Shown: piece by piece, positions 13,184 through 24,805 of the stretch
Layout: each line of letters starts with the position of its first letter
Numbering within the stretch: the stretch's first letter is position 1
Assembly (NCBI RefSeq): GCF_036181745.1
Contig: NZ_CP108080.1
Location: 1,240,001 to 1,304,000 of the forward strand
Length of the DNA: 64,000 bases
Direction of reading: 5' to 3'
Source of the DNA: Streptomyces sp. NBC_00259
GTDB taxonomy: Bacteria; Actinomycetota; Actinomycetes; Streptomycetales; Streptomycetaceae
Position numbers and translations under genes: made by a program
Notes under the pieces: model-generated
Databases searched by the model: none
Told to the model about the DNA's origin: nothing
What the model saw: the letters and a program-made list of their open reading frames with translations, nothing else

Positions 13184-13348
13184 GGCAGGACAACCGACCA
13201 GCCGGGGCCGGCGGCCCAGGGGGAACGGCGGGAACGGTGCACGCCCGGTGGCCAGGGTGAACCCGGTCTCCATCTCGGTCGGCGCAACGGCCGGGTGGGC
13301 GCACCGGCCGGGCCGGCCGGACCTGGCCTGACCAACACGCCCGGTCTC

Positions 13349-13407
13349 CGCTCCGGCCGGCGGAACGGCCGGGAGGTGGAGCGTGTCCGTCCTACCAGGC
13401 CGGGGGC
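13349..13407 (+). repeat. Direct repeat B, copy 1 (duplicated gene end)
   Basis: Repeats 13418-13477 with a 69-bp offset. A block of 32 bp (13375-13406 and 13444-13475) is identical. It copies the last codons and stop (PPAW-TAG) of the P-loop gene, so it is an extra, untranslated gene tail. Confidence 0.85.
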
Positions 13408-13417
13408 ACGGTCCTTC

Positions 13418-13477
13418 GCTCCGGCCGACGGAACCGGCCGCGGGGTGGAGCGTGTCCGTCCTACCAGGCCGGGGGGC
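13418..13477 (+). repeat. Direct repeat B, copy 2 (overlaps the real 3' end of the P-loop gene)
   Basis: This copy contains the functional stop codon of the P-loop gene at 13461-13463 and its downstream flank. Confidence 0.85.
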
Positions 13478-14303
13478 TCGCGATGGCGCGGGCCAGGACG
13501 TCGTCGAGGATGCGGGCCGTGGTCTCGACGTCGCACTGGGAGTTGTCGATGATCGGCAGTCCCGAGCCGTACCAGCCGGCCATGCGGCCGTGGATGCTGG
13601 CGACCTCCTCGTCGGAGAGCCGGCGGTTACCGCTGCGCGCGGCGTTGCGCTCCAGGACGATCTCCAGGCCGGGCAGCAGCACGACGGGCAGCAGCCCGGG
13701 GCCCACATGACGCTTCCAGCCGCCGAGGCCGACGACGGGGCGGTCGGGGAAGACGGCGTCGTCGAGGATGCAGGAGATGCCGTTGGCCAGGAAGTTGCGC
13801 GCGGCGAAGCCACAGGTGCGGCGGGCGAGCCGGTACTGGGCCTCGGACTGGTCGTTCCAGCCGGACTGGGGGTCGGCGAAGCCGGAGCAGACCCATTCGC
13901 GGACGTCGTCGAGGCTGATGTGGGCGGTGGGGACACGTCGGCTCCGCGCCCAGTGGCGGGCGACGGTCGTCTTGCCCGCGCCCGCGGGGCCGATCAGCAG
14001 GACCGCGAGCGGGGCGGCGCCGGTGCCGGTGTCGGCGGGAGGCGAGGGCGCGGGCAGGGGAACCGGTCCGCCCGGCGGCAGTTGGACGTGGCCCGTGGTG
14101 TCGGGCGAGGGCGGCATCGGCGCCTGCTGAGGGGCCGGGCCGCTCCAGCCGGCGGTGGGCGGCCCCTGCGGCGCGGGGCCGGGGTGCTGCGCCTGGTGCT
14201 CCCATCCGGGCGTGGTGCCGGGCCCGGGTATGGATCCGGGAACGGGACCCGGGAGGTGTCCCGGCCCGTCGGGCGGCAGCGGAGCTCCCACTGCGTGCTG
14301 CAT
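13461..14303 (-). CDS. P-loop ATP-binding protein with proline/glycine-rich N-terminus
   Basis: 280 residues from the ATG at 14301-14303, which has GGAG about 10 nt upstream. A GTG at 14333 would add ten residues but has no ribosome site. Residues 1 to about 90 are a low-complexity Pro/Gly/Gln linker. The rest is a P-loop NTPase of the zeta-toxin/chloramphenicol-phosphotransferase-like kinase type, with Walker A GPAGAGKTT, an ISLDDVREWV segment that could position Mg2+ or substrate, an ILDDAVFPDR strand and a basic lid (LERNAARSGNRRLSDEEV). The substrate is unknown. Its 3' end is duplicated in the gap below. It follows aroQ after about 130 bp. Confidence 0.8.
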   Translation of the reverse strand: MQHAVGAPLPPDGPGHLPGPVPGSIPGPGTTPGWEHQAQHPGPAPQGPPTAGWSGPAPQQAPMPPSPDTTGHVQLPPGGPVPLPAPSPPADTGTGAAPLAVLLIGPAGAGKTTVARHWARSRRVPTAHISLDDVREWVCSGFADPQSGWNDQSEAQYRLARRTCGFAARNFLANGISCILDDAVFPDRPVVGLGGWKRHVGPGLLPVVLLPGLEIVLERNAARSGNRRLSDEEVASIHGRMAGWYGSGLPIIDNSQCDVETTARILDDVLARAIASPPAW

Positions 14304-14360
14304 CCGGTGCCACTCCGTCTCGTACGACTTCACGCTGGTCGGGCGGCAGTTGACCGGCCC

Positions 14361-14374
14361 GTACCGAACGGTAC
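14361..14374. promoter_or_regulatory. Operator-like inverted repeat upstream of the P-loop gene
   Basis: GTACCGAACGGTAC has perfect 6-bp arms around a 2-bp centre, 57 bp before the chosen ATG and 27 bp before the alternative GTG. The regulator is unknown, and a chance occurrence is possible. Confidence 0.35.
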
Positions 14375-14436
14375 CCTCCCCGGCCGCCCCAGTGGGAACG
14401 GCCGGGGCCGGTACGGAGTGCCCGGACCGGGCGGCT

Positions 14437-17700
<3,264 letters not shown>

Positions 17701-17877
17701 CGGTGCTCCTCCTGCTCGCGCCTCGAACTGCGACGGCGCGACCCGGGGGTACCTCCCGGCCACAGCCAGGGGGCGCGCGACCCTGGCCCGCCTCCCCTGA
17801 TCCTCCCACGTCCGGGCACCCGACCCGGCCAGTGGTCCAGCAGACGGACGGGATCGCGCCAGGCGGCGGGGCCGAGG

Positions 17878-18720
17878 TCAGCGCCCGGCGAGGGCTTCCT
17901 CGCCGGCCGCGCGCATCGCGGCGAGCGGCGCCGGGGAGCGGCCGGTCATCTGCTCGACCTGGAGAACGGCCTGGTGCACGAGCAGGTCGAGTCCGCCGAC
18001 GACGGAGCCGTCCTGCTCGGCCCACGCCGCCGCGAGCGGCGTCGGCCACGGGTCGTAGAGGACGTCGAAGAGCGTGCCGGGACGCTCCGGCACATACGGA
18101 ACGAGGGCGTCCGTCGCGCCCGCGGGCGTGGTGGCGACGACGAGCGGGGAGTCGAAGGCATGTCCCGCCTCCGCCCAGTCGGCGGTGTGCACCTCGACCC
18201 CGAGCCGCTCGCCCCAGCCGCGCATCTCCTCGGCACGGACATGGCTGCGTACGTACGCGGTGACCGGTCCCGTGCAGATCCGGGCGAGCGCGGCGAGCGC
18301 GGACGACGCGGTGGCGCCGGCGCCGAGGACGGCCGCGTGGTCCACCTTCTCGACGCCGCGCTCGCGCAGCGCGGCGATCATGCCGGGGATGTCGGTGTTG
18401 TCCCCTGTGCGCCGGCCGTCCTCGTCGAGGACGACGGTGTTGACGGCCTCGACGGCCGCCGCGGTGTCGCTGATCGCGTCGAGCAGCGGGATGACCGCCC
18501 GCTTCAGCGGCATGGTCAGGGACAGCCCCGCCCAGGAGGCGTCCAGCCCGCCCAGGAAGCCCTCCAGGTCCGCCTCGCTCACCTCGAAGCGGTCGTACGA
18601 CCAGCCGGTGAGGCCCATCGCCGCGTAGGCGGCCCGGTGCAGCACCGGGGAGAGCGAGTGGGCGATGGGCGACCCGAGGACCGCGGCCCGGCGGGTGTCA
18701 GTCGCTGTCGCGCTGTTCAT
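17878..18720 (-). CDS. aroE: Shikimate dehydrogenase
   Basis: NADPH-dependent reduction of 3-dehydroshikimate. It has 280 residues from the ATG at 18718-18720. The substrate pocket segment GSPIAHSLSPVLHRAAY is at about 15-31, the catalytic Lys lies in LTMPLKRAVI, and GDNTDIPG and the NADP loop LGAGATASSAL follow. The start lies 23 bp inside the end of mltG, so translation is coupled to the peptidoglycan gene rather than to the other aro genes, which are 177 bp downstream and start separately. Confidence 0.95.
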   Translation of the reverse strand: MNSATATDTRRAAVLGSPIAHSLSPVLHRAAYAAMGLTGWSYDRFEVSEADLEGFLGGLDASWAGLSLTMPLKRAVIPLLDAISDTAAAVEAVNTVVLDEDGRRTGDNTDIPGMIAALRERGVEKVDHAAVLGAGATASSALAALARICTGPVTAYVRSHVRAEEMRGWGERLGVEVHTADWAEAGHAFDSPLVVATTPAGATDALVPYVPERPGTLFDVLYDPWPTPLAAAWAEQDGSVVGGLDLLVHQAVLQVEQMTGRSPAPLAAMRAAGEEALAGR

Positions 18721-20491
18721 TGAACTTGTCCCTGAGCTTCTCGAACTCCGCATGGGTCTTGGCGAACTCGGTCTTGTGCTTGCCGTCGGTCGCCACGAAG
18801 TACATCCAGCCGTCCGAGGTCGGGGTGATCGAGGCGTTCAGCGCCGTCAGATCGGGGTTGCCGATGGGCCCGGGCGGCAGCCCCTTCTGGGTGTACGTGT
18901 TGTACGCGTCCTGATTGCTGTTGATCTCTTCCTCAGTGATGTCGATCTTGCTCTGACCCTTGAGGTAGTTGTAGGTCGAGTCGAACTGCAGCTTCTGGTT
19001 GGTCTCGGTGTTGGTGGGCTTGAGCCGGTTGTAGACGACCTCGGCCATCTTCTTGTAGTCGGTCTCGTTCTTGCCCTCGGCCTGCACGAGGCTGGCCACG
19101 GTGATCAGTTCCCAGGCGTTCTTCAGCTTGAGCTGCTTCGCCTTGGCCTCGAGGTCCACCTTCCCGTACTCCTGGTTGGCCCGCTTGACCATCGCCTTGA
19201 GGATGTCCTCGGGCTTGGCCCCCTTGGCGACCGGATAGGTGGCGGGGTAGAGGAAACCTTCCAGCGGGTCCTTGACGTTCTCGTGGCCCTGCGCCCATGC
19301 GGGGAGCCCGAGCGTCTTCGCCTGCTTCTCGGCGACGGACTTGGTGGTGCCGGGGTCGAGTTCGAGACGCTTGTCGATCTGCTCGTAGATCTGGACGTTG
19401 CGCGCGCCCTCGGCGAAGGAGAGGCCGTTGCGGCTGGCGGGGTTGAGCATCAGCTTGACGGCTTCGTCCGCGGACATGCCCTTCTTCAGGGTGTACACGG
19501 CGTCCTGGATGCTGCGGCCCCGGGGGTTCTCGCTCTGTGCCGAGACGAAGGCGTCGACGCTCTTCACGACGCCGGCCTCCTTGAGGAGCGCCCCGATCTC
19601 GGTGCCGCTCGCCCCGGGCGGGACCGTGACCTGGACCTGACCGCTGCCGGCGCCCTCGAAGTCGGGTGCCGCGCCGAACTGGCCCTGCCAGAACTGGTAT
19701 CCGACGTAGCCGAGGCCGCCGGCCCCGCCGACCAGGACGACCGCGACGAACAGGCACGCGAAGCCGTTGCGGCCCTTCTTCTTTTTCTTGCCCGGGCCGC
19801 GTCCGCCGTCACCGCCACGTCGCCCGTCGCCGGGGTCCTCGTCGTGGTCGTCGTCCTCACGACGGTCCTCGCCGGTGAAGAACGGGTGGTCCTCCTCCTG
19901 CGGCTCCGCCGCCCAGTCGTCCTCCGGCGCGGGCGCCTGCCGAGTCTGCTGTGCCTGCTGCGGCGGGGCGCCGCGGCGGCCGGGAGGCTGCGGCGGCGGG
20001 TAGGCGTCGGGTGTGCCGTAGTGGTCGGCTCCCGCGCCGTACGGGACGGCTCCCGTGTTCGGGTCGTACGGCATCACGGGCTGCTGGCCGGTGTCCCAGT
20101 GGCCGCCGTACTGCTGCTGGTCGTACTGCTGCTGCCCTTGCTGTTGCTGGGCGTACTGCTGCTGCCCGTACTGCTGCTGCCCGTGCTGCTGCTGGGGGTA
20201 CTGCTGCTGCCCCTGCTGATGTCCCTGCTGCTGGGGCGCGTACTGCCCGCCGTCGTACTGCTGCCGGCCGTCGTACTGCTGCTGCTGGGGATACTGCTGC
20301 TGGTATCCCGTCTGGTACTGCGGATCGTTGCCGTAGTGGGGCTCGGGCGCCTGCGGCTGCTGCGGGTACTGCTGCTGGCCGCCGTAGGACGCAGAGCCGT
20401 CGCCCTGCTGTCCTCTCCACCCCTGGTCCCCGTACAACGGGTCCTCGGGGTGCCACGGTTCGGAGCCGGGGGCCCGGCCATACTCAGTCAT
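18698..20491 (-). CDS. mltG: Endolytic peptidoglycan transglycosylase MltG with Gln-rich N-terminus
   Basis: Cleaves nascent glycan strands and sets their length at the membrane. It has 597 residues, longer than the 340-residue E. coli protein because of a cytoplasmic Gln/Tyr/Gly/Pro-rich tail. About residues 30-115 are QQY/QQQ repeats encoded by CTG-rich tracts; then an acidic/basic linker and a single membrane helix at about 244-263 (FACLFVAVVLVGGAGGLGYVGY). The YceG catalytic domain carries the Glu in the LVQAEGKNETDYKKMAEVVYNRL region. The ATG is at 20489-20491. The 101-bp leader holds two hairpins. Confidence 0.93.
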   Translation of the reverse strand: MTEYGRAPGSEPWHPEDPLYGDQGWRGQQGDGSASYGGQQQYPQQPQAPEPHYGNDPQYQTGYQQQYPQQQQYDGRQQYDGGQYAPQQQGHQQGQQQYPQQQHGQQQYGQQQYAQQQQGQQQYDQQQYGGHWDTGQQPVMPYDPNTGAVPYGAGADHYGTPDAYPPPQPPGRRGAPPQQAQQTRQAPAPEDDWAAEPQEEDHPFFTGEDRREDDDHDEDPGDGRRGGDGGRGPGKKKKKGRNGFACLFVAVVLVGGAGGLGYVGYQFWQGQFGAAPDFEGAGSGQVQVTVPPGASGTEIGALLKEAGVVKSVDAFVSAQSENPRGRSIQDAVYTLKKGMSADEAVKLMLNPASRNGLSFAEGARNVQIYEQIDKRLELDPGTTKSVAEKQAKTLGLPAWAQGHENVKDPLEGFLYPATYPVAKGAKPEDILKAMVKRANQEYGKVDLEAKAKQLKLKNAWELITVASLVQAEGKNETDYKKMAEVVYNRLKPTNTETNQKLQFDSTYNYLKGQSKIDITEEEINSNQDAYNTYTQKGLPPGPIGNPDLTALNASITPTSDGWMYFVATDGKHKTEFAKTHAEFEKLRDKFNEQRDSD

Positions 20492-20507
20492 CGATCCCCT
20501 AGAGCCG

Positions 20508-20534
20508 AGAGGCGGGCACGGACGGTCCGCCTCT
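20508..20534 (-). promoter_or_regulatory. Hairpin just upstream of mltG
   Basis: AGAGGCGG (20508-20515) pairs perfectly with CCGCCTCT (20527-20534) around an 11-nt loop, 16 bp before the mltG start. It could fold in the mltG leader; the function is unknown. Confidence 0.4.
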
Positions 20535-20540
20535 ACGTTG

Positions 20541-20566
20541 TGCGGCGGTGTTCGAACACCGCCGCA
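20541..20566. terminator. Perfect 26-bp palindrome between ruvX and mltG
   Basis: TGCGGCGGTGTTC is followed at once by its exact reverse complement. As RNA it would give a 10-bp stem with a TTCGAA loop, plausibly the ruvX terminator 26 bp after its stop. The same symmetry also fits a protein operator. Confidence 0.5.
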
Positions 20567-20592
20567 TCGCGCGGAACGTTACCGTATCGCGA

Positions 20593-21057
20593 TCAGATGA
20601 CCACTTCGACGCCCTCGCCCGGGGGACCCCCGGAGGTCCGTTCGGTCTCCAAAGCGTTCTGAAGGATGACAACTGCGGCCACTTGGTCGATGACAGACCG
20701 GCCCTTTCTGGACTTCACGCCCGAGGCACGCAAGCCCTGCCCGGCCGTCACTGTGGTCATCCTCTCGTCGACCAGTCGTACCGGCACGGGGGCGATGCCC
20801 CGGGCCAGTTCCTGGGCGAAGCCGCGGACCTTGGCCGCCGCCGGGCCCTCCCCACCGCTCAGCGAGCGGGGCAGGCCGACGACGACCTCGATCGGCTCGT
20901 ACTCGTCGACGAGCTGCCTCAGCCGCCGGTGGGCGGCCGGGACATCACGTCCGGGCACGGTCTCCACCGGGGTGGCCAGGACCCCGTCGGGGTCGCACGA
21001 CGCGACCCCGATGCGGGCGTCCCCGACGTCGATCGAAAGACGACGTCCTCTGCGCAT
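20593..21057 (-). CDS. ruvX: Putative pre-16S rRNA nuclease / Holliday-junction resolvase-like YqgF
   Basis: RNase H-like fold nuclease family implicated in 16S rRNA 5' end maturation. It has 154 residues from the ATG at 21055-21057 (MRRGRRLSIDVGDARIGVASCD), which follows GGGG at a suitable distance; a GTG three codons upstream is the alternative. The catalytic Asp lies in the SIDVGDARIG strand, and VVGLPRSLSGGEGPAAAKV and LVDERMTTVTA are the other family segments. It lies between alaS and mltG, the conserved actinobacterial order. Confidence 0.92.
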   Translation of the reverse strand: MRRGRRLSIDVGDARIGVASCDPDGVLATPVETVPGRDVPAAHRRLRQLVDEYEPIEVVVGLPRSLSGGEGPAAAKVRGFAQELARGIAPVPVRLVDERMTTVTAGQGLRASGVKSRKGRSVIDQVAAVVILQNALETERTSGGPPGEGVEVVI

Positions 21058-21151
21058 CGCACTCACACCCCGCTCGCTTCCGCGCCCGCGCGGCGCAGTG
21101 CGGGTGGCGTCGTCGGCCGCGGCCCGCCGGCCGCACGCGCGTCGCTCACGA

Positions 21152-23821
21152 TCAGGCCGTCTCGCCGACCAGACGCTCGACGGCGTCGATGGCGTCGCCG
21201 ATCGCGGCCGGGTTCTGGCCGCCGCCCTGGGCGACGTCGGGCTTGCCGCCACCGCCACCGCCGAGGGTCTTGGCGGCCGTACGGACCAGCTCGCCGGCCT
21301 TGAGGCCGCGCCCACGGGCGCCCTCGTTGGTGGCGATGACGGTCAGCGGACGGCCGTTGGCCGTGGTGAACAGGGCCACGACGGCCGGACGGTCACCCGG
21401 GATGCGGCCCCGGACGTCGAGGACCAGCTTGCGCAGGTCGTCGGCGGAGGTGCCGTCCGGGACCTGGCCGGTGACCAGGGCGATGCCACGCACGTCCTTG
21501 GCGCTCTCGACGAGACCGGCGGCGGCCTGGAGGACCTTCTCCGCGCGGAACTTCTCGATCTCCTTCTCGGCGTCCTTCAGCTTGCCGAGCATGGCCGCGA
21601 TCTTCTCCGGCAGCTCCTCGGAGCGGCCCTTGACCAGCTCCTGGAGCTGGGCGACGACCGTGTGCTCCTTGGCCAGGAAGTTGTACGCGTCGACGCCGAC
21701 GAGGGCTTCGATCCGGCGCACGCCGGAGCCGATCGACGACTCGCCGAGCAGCTTCACCAGACCCAGCTGGGCGGTGTTGTGGACGTGCGTACCGCCGCAC
21801 AGCTCCTTGGAGAAGTCGCCGATGGTGACGACCCGCACGCGCTCGCCGTACTTCTCGCCGAACTCGGCGATGGCGCCCTGCTTCTTGGCCTCGTCGATGC
21901 TCATGACCTCGGCCTGGACGTCGAGCTCGCGGGCCAGGACCTCGTTGATCTTCTGCTCGACGTCGGTGAGGACCGTGCCGGGGACGGCGGCGGGCGAGCC
22001 GAAGTCGAAGCGGAAGCGGCCCGGGGAGTTCTCGGAGCCCGCCTGGGCGGCCGTCGGGCCGAGGGCGTCGCGCAGCGCCTGGTGGGTGAGGTGGGTGGCG
22101 CTGTGGGCGCGGGCGATGGCCCTGCGGCGCGTGACGTCGATGGCGGTGTAGGCGGAGGCGCCCACGGTCACCTCGCCGACCTGCACCGAGCCCTTGTGCA
22201 CGGAGACACCGGGGACCGGCTGCTGGACGTCGCGGACCTCGATGACGGCGCCCGTGTCGAGCTTGATCCGGCCCTGGTCGGCGAGCTGGCCGCCGCCCTC
22301 GGCGTAGAACGGTGTGCGGTCGAGGACGACCTCGACCTCGTCGCCCTCGGAGGCGGCCGGAGAGGGGACACCGTCGACGAGCAGACCGACGATGGTCGAC
22401 TCGCCCTCGGTGTGGCCGTAGCCGGTGAACTCGGTCGAGCCGGAGGTGTCGGCGACCTCGCGGTAGGCGGACAGATCGGCGTGGCCGGTCTTCTTCGCCC
22501 TGGCGTCGGCCTTGGCGCGCTCCCGCTGCTCCTTCATGAGCCGGCGGAAGCCGTCCTCGTCCACGGTCAGGCCCTGCTCGGCGGCCATCTCCAGGGTGAG
22601 GTCGATCGGGAAGCCCCAGGTGTCGTGGAGCAGGAAGGCCTTGTCGCCGGAGAGGACCTTCGAGCCGGCGCTGCGGGCCTCGGTGACGGCGCCGTCCAGC
22701 ACGTTCGTACCGGCGTTCAGCGTCTTGAGGAAGCGGACCTCCTCGGCGAGCGCGACGGACTCGATGCGCCTGCGGTCGGTCTCCAGCTCCGGGTACTGCT
22801 GCCCCATGGTCTTGATGACCACGTCGACGAGAGCGGCGACCACCGGGTCGGTGGCGCCGAGGAGGCGCATGTTGCGGATGGCGCGGCGCATGATGCGGCG
22901 CAGCACGTAGCCGCGGCCCTCGTTGCCGGGGGTGACTCCGTCGCCGATGAGCATCACGGACGTCCGCAGGTGGTCGGCGACCACGCGGAGGGACACGTCC
23001 GAGTCGTGGTTCTCGCCGTAGCGGACGCCGGTGAGCTCGGTGGCCTTGTCGATGACGACGCGCAGGGTGTCGGTCTCGTACATGTTCTGCACGTCCTGCA
23101 GGATCATGGCGAGACGCTCGAGGCCCAGACCGGTGTCGATGTTCCTGCTCGGCAGGTCTCCGACGATCTCGAAGTCCTCCTTGGAGGTGCCCTCGCCACG
23201 CTCGTACTGCATGAAGACCAGGTTCCAGATCTCCACGTAGCGCTCGTCGTTGACGGCCGGGCCGCCCTCGACGCCGAACGCGGGACCACGGTCGTAGTTG
23301 ATCTCCGAGCAGGGGCCACAGGGGCCGGGCACGCCCATGGACCAGAAGTTGTCCTTCTTGCCGAGGCGCTGGATGCGCTCGGCGGGGACGCCGACGACCT
23401 CGCGCCAGATGCGCTCGGCCTCGTCGTCGTCGAGGTACACCGTGATCCAGAGCTTCTCCGGCTCCAGTCCGTAGCCGCCGTCCGCCACGGAGCCGGTGAG
23501 CAGCTCCCAGGCGTACTTGATGGCGCCTTCCTTGAAGTAGTCGCCGAAGGAGAAGTTGCCGCACATCTGGAAGAACGTGCCGTGGCGGGTGGTCTTGCCG
23601 ACCTCTTCGATGTCGGGCGTACGCACGCACTTCTGCACGCTGGTGGCGCGCGGGGCGGGCGGCTTGGTCTCGCCCAGGAAGTACGGCTTGAAGGGCACCA
23701 TGCCCGCGTTGACCAGGAGCAGAGTCGGGTCGTCCGCGATGAGCGACGCCGAAGGCACGACGGTGTGCCCGCGCTCCTCGAAGAAGCTCAGCCAGCGGCG
23801 GCGGATTTCAGCCGACTCCAT
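21152..23821 (-). CDS. alaS: Alanyl-tRNA synthetase
   Basis: 889 residues with the class II aminoacylation domain at the N-terminus ([22 protein letters not shown]), the editing domain with the [16 protein letters not shown] motif and the [13 protein letters not shown] zinc site, and the C-terminal oligomerisation domain. All the expected parts are present, so the enzyme should charge and proofread. The ATG (23819-23821) overlaps the stop of the upstream small gene (ATGA). It heads the run alaS-ruvX-mltG-aroE. Confidence 0.97.
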   Translation of the reverse strand: MESAEIRRRWLSFFEERGHTVVPSASLIADDPTLLLVNAGMVPFKPYFLGETKPPAPRATSVQKCVRTPDIEEVGKTTRHGTFFQMCGNFSFGDYFKEGAIKYAWELLTGSVADGGYGLEPEKLWITVYLDDDEAERIWREVVGVPAERIQRLGKKDNFWSMGVPGPCGPCSEINYDRGPAFGVEGGPAVNDERYVEIWNLVFMQYERGEGTSKEDFEIVGDLPSRNIDTGLGLERLAMILQDVQNMYETDTLRVVIDKATELTGVRYGENHDSDVSLRVVADHLRTSVMLIGDGVTPGNEGRGYVLRRIMRRAIRNMRLLGATDPVVAALVDVVIKTMGQQYPELETDRRRIESVALAEEVRFLKTLNAGTNVLDGAVTEARSAGSKVLSGDKAFLLHDTWGFPIDLTLEMAAEQGLTVDEDGFRRLMKEQRERAKADARAKKTGHADLSAYREVADTSGSTEFTGYGHTEGESTIVGLLVDGVPSPAASEGDEVEVVLDRTPFYAEGGGQLADQGRIKLDTGAVIEVRDVQQPVPGVSVHKGSVQVGEVTVGASAYTAIDVTRRRAIARAHSATHLTHQALRDALGPTAAQAGSENSPGRFRFDFGSPAAVPGTVLTDVEQKINEVLARELDVQAEVMSIDEAKKQGAIAEFGEKYGERVRVVTIGDFSKELCGGTHVHNTAQLGLVKLLGESSIGSGVRRIEALVGVDAYNFLAKEHTVVAQLQELVKGRSEELPEKIAAMLGKLKDAEKEIEKFRAEKVLQAAAGLVESAKDVRGIALVTGQVPDGTSADDLRKLVLDVRGRIPGDRPAVVALFTTANGRPLTVIATNEGARGRGLKAGELVRTAAKTLGGGGGGKPDVAQGGGQNPAAIGDAIDAVERLVGETA

Positions 23822-24168
23822 CAGTGGTCCTCATTCCGGTCGTACGGATGCTTCTTGTCAAGCATCTCGTAGTGCTTCCTGTACTGCTTCTGGTTTTCGA
23901 GGGCGGCGCGACCGCGCTGCGCGGGCAGTCCCCGGTCGACGGGCTCCTCGATCCCCAGGGCCTCGCCGAGCTCGGCCTCGCGCTGGGCCATCCCGGCCCG
24001 GACGTCGAGGGCGAAGTCCTTGAGACGGTGCCCGGTCTCGACCGCCTTGTTGGCGGCCTGTGCGGCCAGGCTTTCCGGGGTCAGCTGCTTGAGCTTCCGG
24101 TTGACCTTGGTGGTGGCCCACACGCCGGCGGCGGCGCCCGCGGTGAACCAGAACGCACGACGGAACAT
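23821..24168 (-). CDS. Small conserved actinobacterial protein (DUF6167-like)
   Basis: 115 residues from the ATG at 24166-24168. A short hydrophobic N-terminus ([18 protein letters not shown], about 5-22) could be a membrane anchor. It is followed by a charged, probably helical body ([16 protein letters not shown], then [16 protein letters not shown]). I recognise it as the streptomycete family placed before alaS; the function is not known. The stop overlaps alaS and the gene begins 5 bp after the DUF948 stop, so it is part of that operon. Confidence 0.85.
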   Translation of the reverse strand: MFRRAFWFTAGAAAGVWATTKVNRKLKQLTPESLAAQAANKAVETGHRLKDFALDVRAGMAQREAELGEALGIEEPVDRGLPAQRGRAALENQKQYRKHYEMLDKKHPYDRNEDH

Positions 24169-24173
24169 CGCGC

Positions 24174-24605
24174 TCAGCCCTTCTGCTTCCGGCGCCTCGC
24201 GGCCGGTACGGTGCGGCCGACGACGACCGTGCGACGGGTCTGCGCGGGCGGCACGTCGGTCTTGTTGCGGCTCATCGCCCGGCGTACGCCGTAGCCGAAC
24301 GCCGCGACCTTCACCAGCGGGCCGCCGAAGGTCGAGGCGACGGTGGTGGAGAGCGCCGAGGCGTTGGAGGTGACCTCCTGGACGTCGGAGGCGATGGCGT
24401 CGACCCGGTCGAGCTGGGTCTGCGCGGACCGGACGGTCGCGGAGGCGTCGGCCAACAGTGGCACGGCCTGCTCGGTCACGTCCGCCACCAGCTTGGTGGT
24501 CGCCCTGAGCGTCTGCGCCAGCCTCACCAGCACCACGGCGAGGAAGGAGACCAGGATCGCCCAGAAGACAGCCACCAGGATCCCGGCAACCTCTCCACCG
24601 GTCAC
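24174..24605 (-). CDS. DUF948-type single-pass membrane protein
   Basis: 143 residues with an N-terminal membrane helix at about 7-28 (AGILVAVFWAILVSFLAVVLV), a long amphipathic region rich in Thr/Ala/Val heptads (TLRATTKLVADVTEQ through SNASALSTTVAST), and a basic C-terminus (AARRRKQKG). This is the layout of DUF948 proteins, possibly a coiled-coil scaffold. It starts at GTG (24603-24605) and is the first gene of the operon leading into alaS. The function is unknown. Confidence 0.85.
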   Translation of the reverse strand: MTGGEVAGILVAVFWAILVSFLAVVLVRLAQTLRATTKLVADVTEQAVPLLADASATVRSAQTQLDRVDAIASDVQEVTSNASALSTTVASTFGGPLVKVAAFGYGVRRAMSRNKTDVPPAQTRRTVVVGRTVPAARRRKQKG

Positions 24606-24726
24606 GCTGCACCGCTCTCTGCTCGTCGAGGGTCACTTCGAAAGTCTTTGTCCGACCCTATCGCGCCGGAGGTCGCGCCCCGTACCCGTATCAGTACAGG
24701 AACGCGACCCCGTCCGGGAACGCGAG

Positions 24727-24770
24727 AGCCCGCCGCTCCCCCGCCGGAATCGGCGAGGTGGCGGCGGGCT
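24727..24770 (-). terminator. rpsD terminator
   Basis: AGCCCGCCGC (24727-24736) pairs with GCGGCGGGCT (24761-24770), with further pairing possible in the loop, 36 nt downstream of the rpsD stop. The 200-bp gap 24606-24805 holds nothing else obvious apart from the DUF948 promoter region. Confidence 0.65.
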
Positions 24771-24805
24771 GAGGCGCGAAGCCGGGGTCGTCTACGACCG
24801 CTGGA

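Larger units (their letters stand above)
12815..13460. other. 646-bp gene-free, repeat-rich GC gap
   Basis: No ORF here resembles a protein; the long frames are biased-composition readings. It holds two direct-repeat pairs, listed separately (12969-13042 with 13110-13183; 13349-13407 with 13418-13477), plus scattered CGGCCGG and GGAACGG motifs. It separates the P-loop protein gene from the M24 gene, which run in the same direction, so it may contain the M24 promoter near 12815-12870. I could not pick one out. Confidence 0.7.

Noticed and set aside
11810..13552. 580-aa plus-strand ORF crossing the M24 gene and the repeat gap
   Set aside because: The first half is antisense to the M24 gene and the rest reads the GC-rich repeats (RPARPA, GRRNGR). 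No start with a ribosome site and no protein features.
20541..20566. LexA/SOS box
   Set aside because: The palindrome contains GTTCGAAC, but the SOS box needs GAAC-N4-GTTC in the opposite order, so it does not fit; it is better read as a hairpin.
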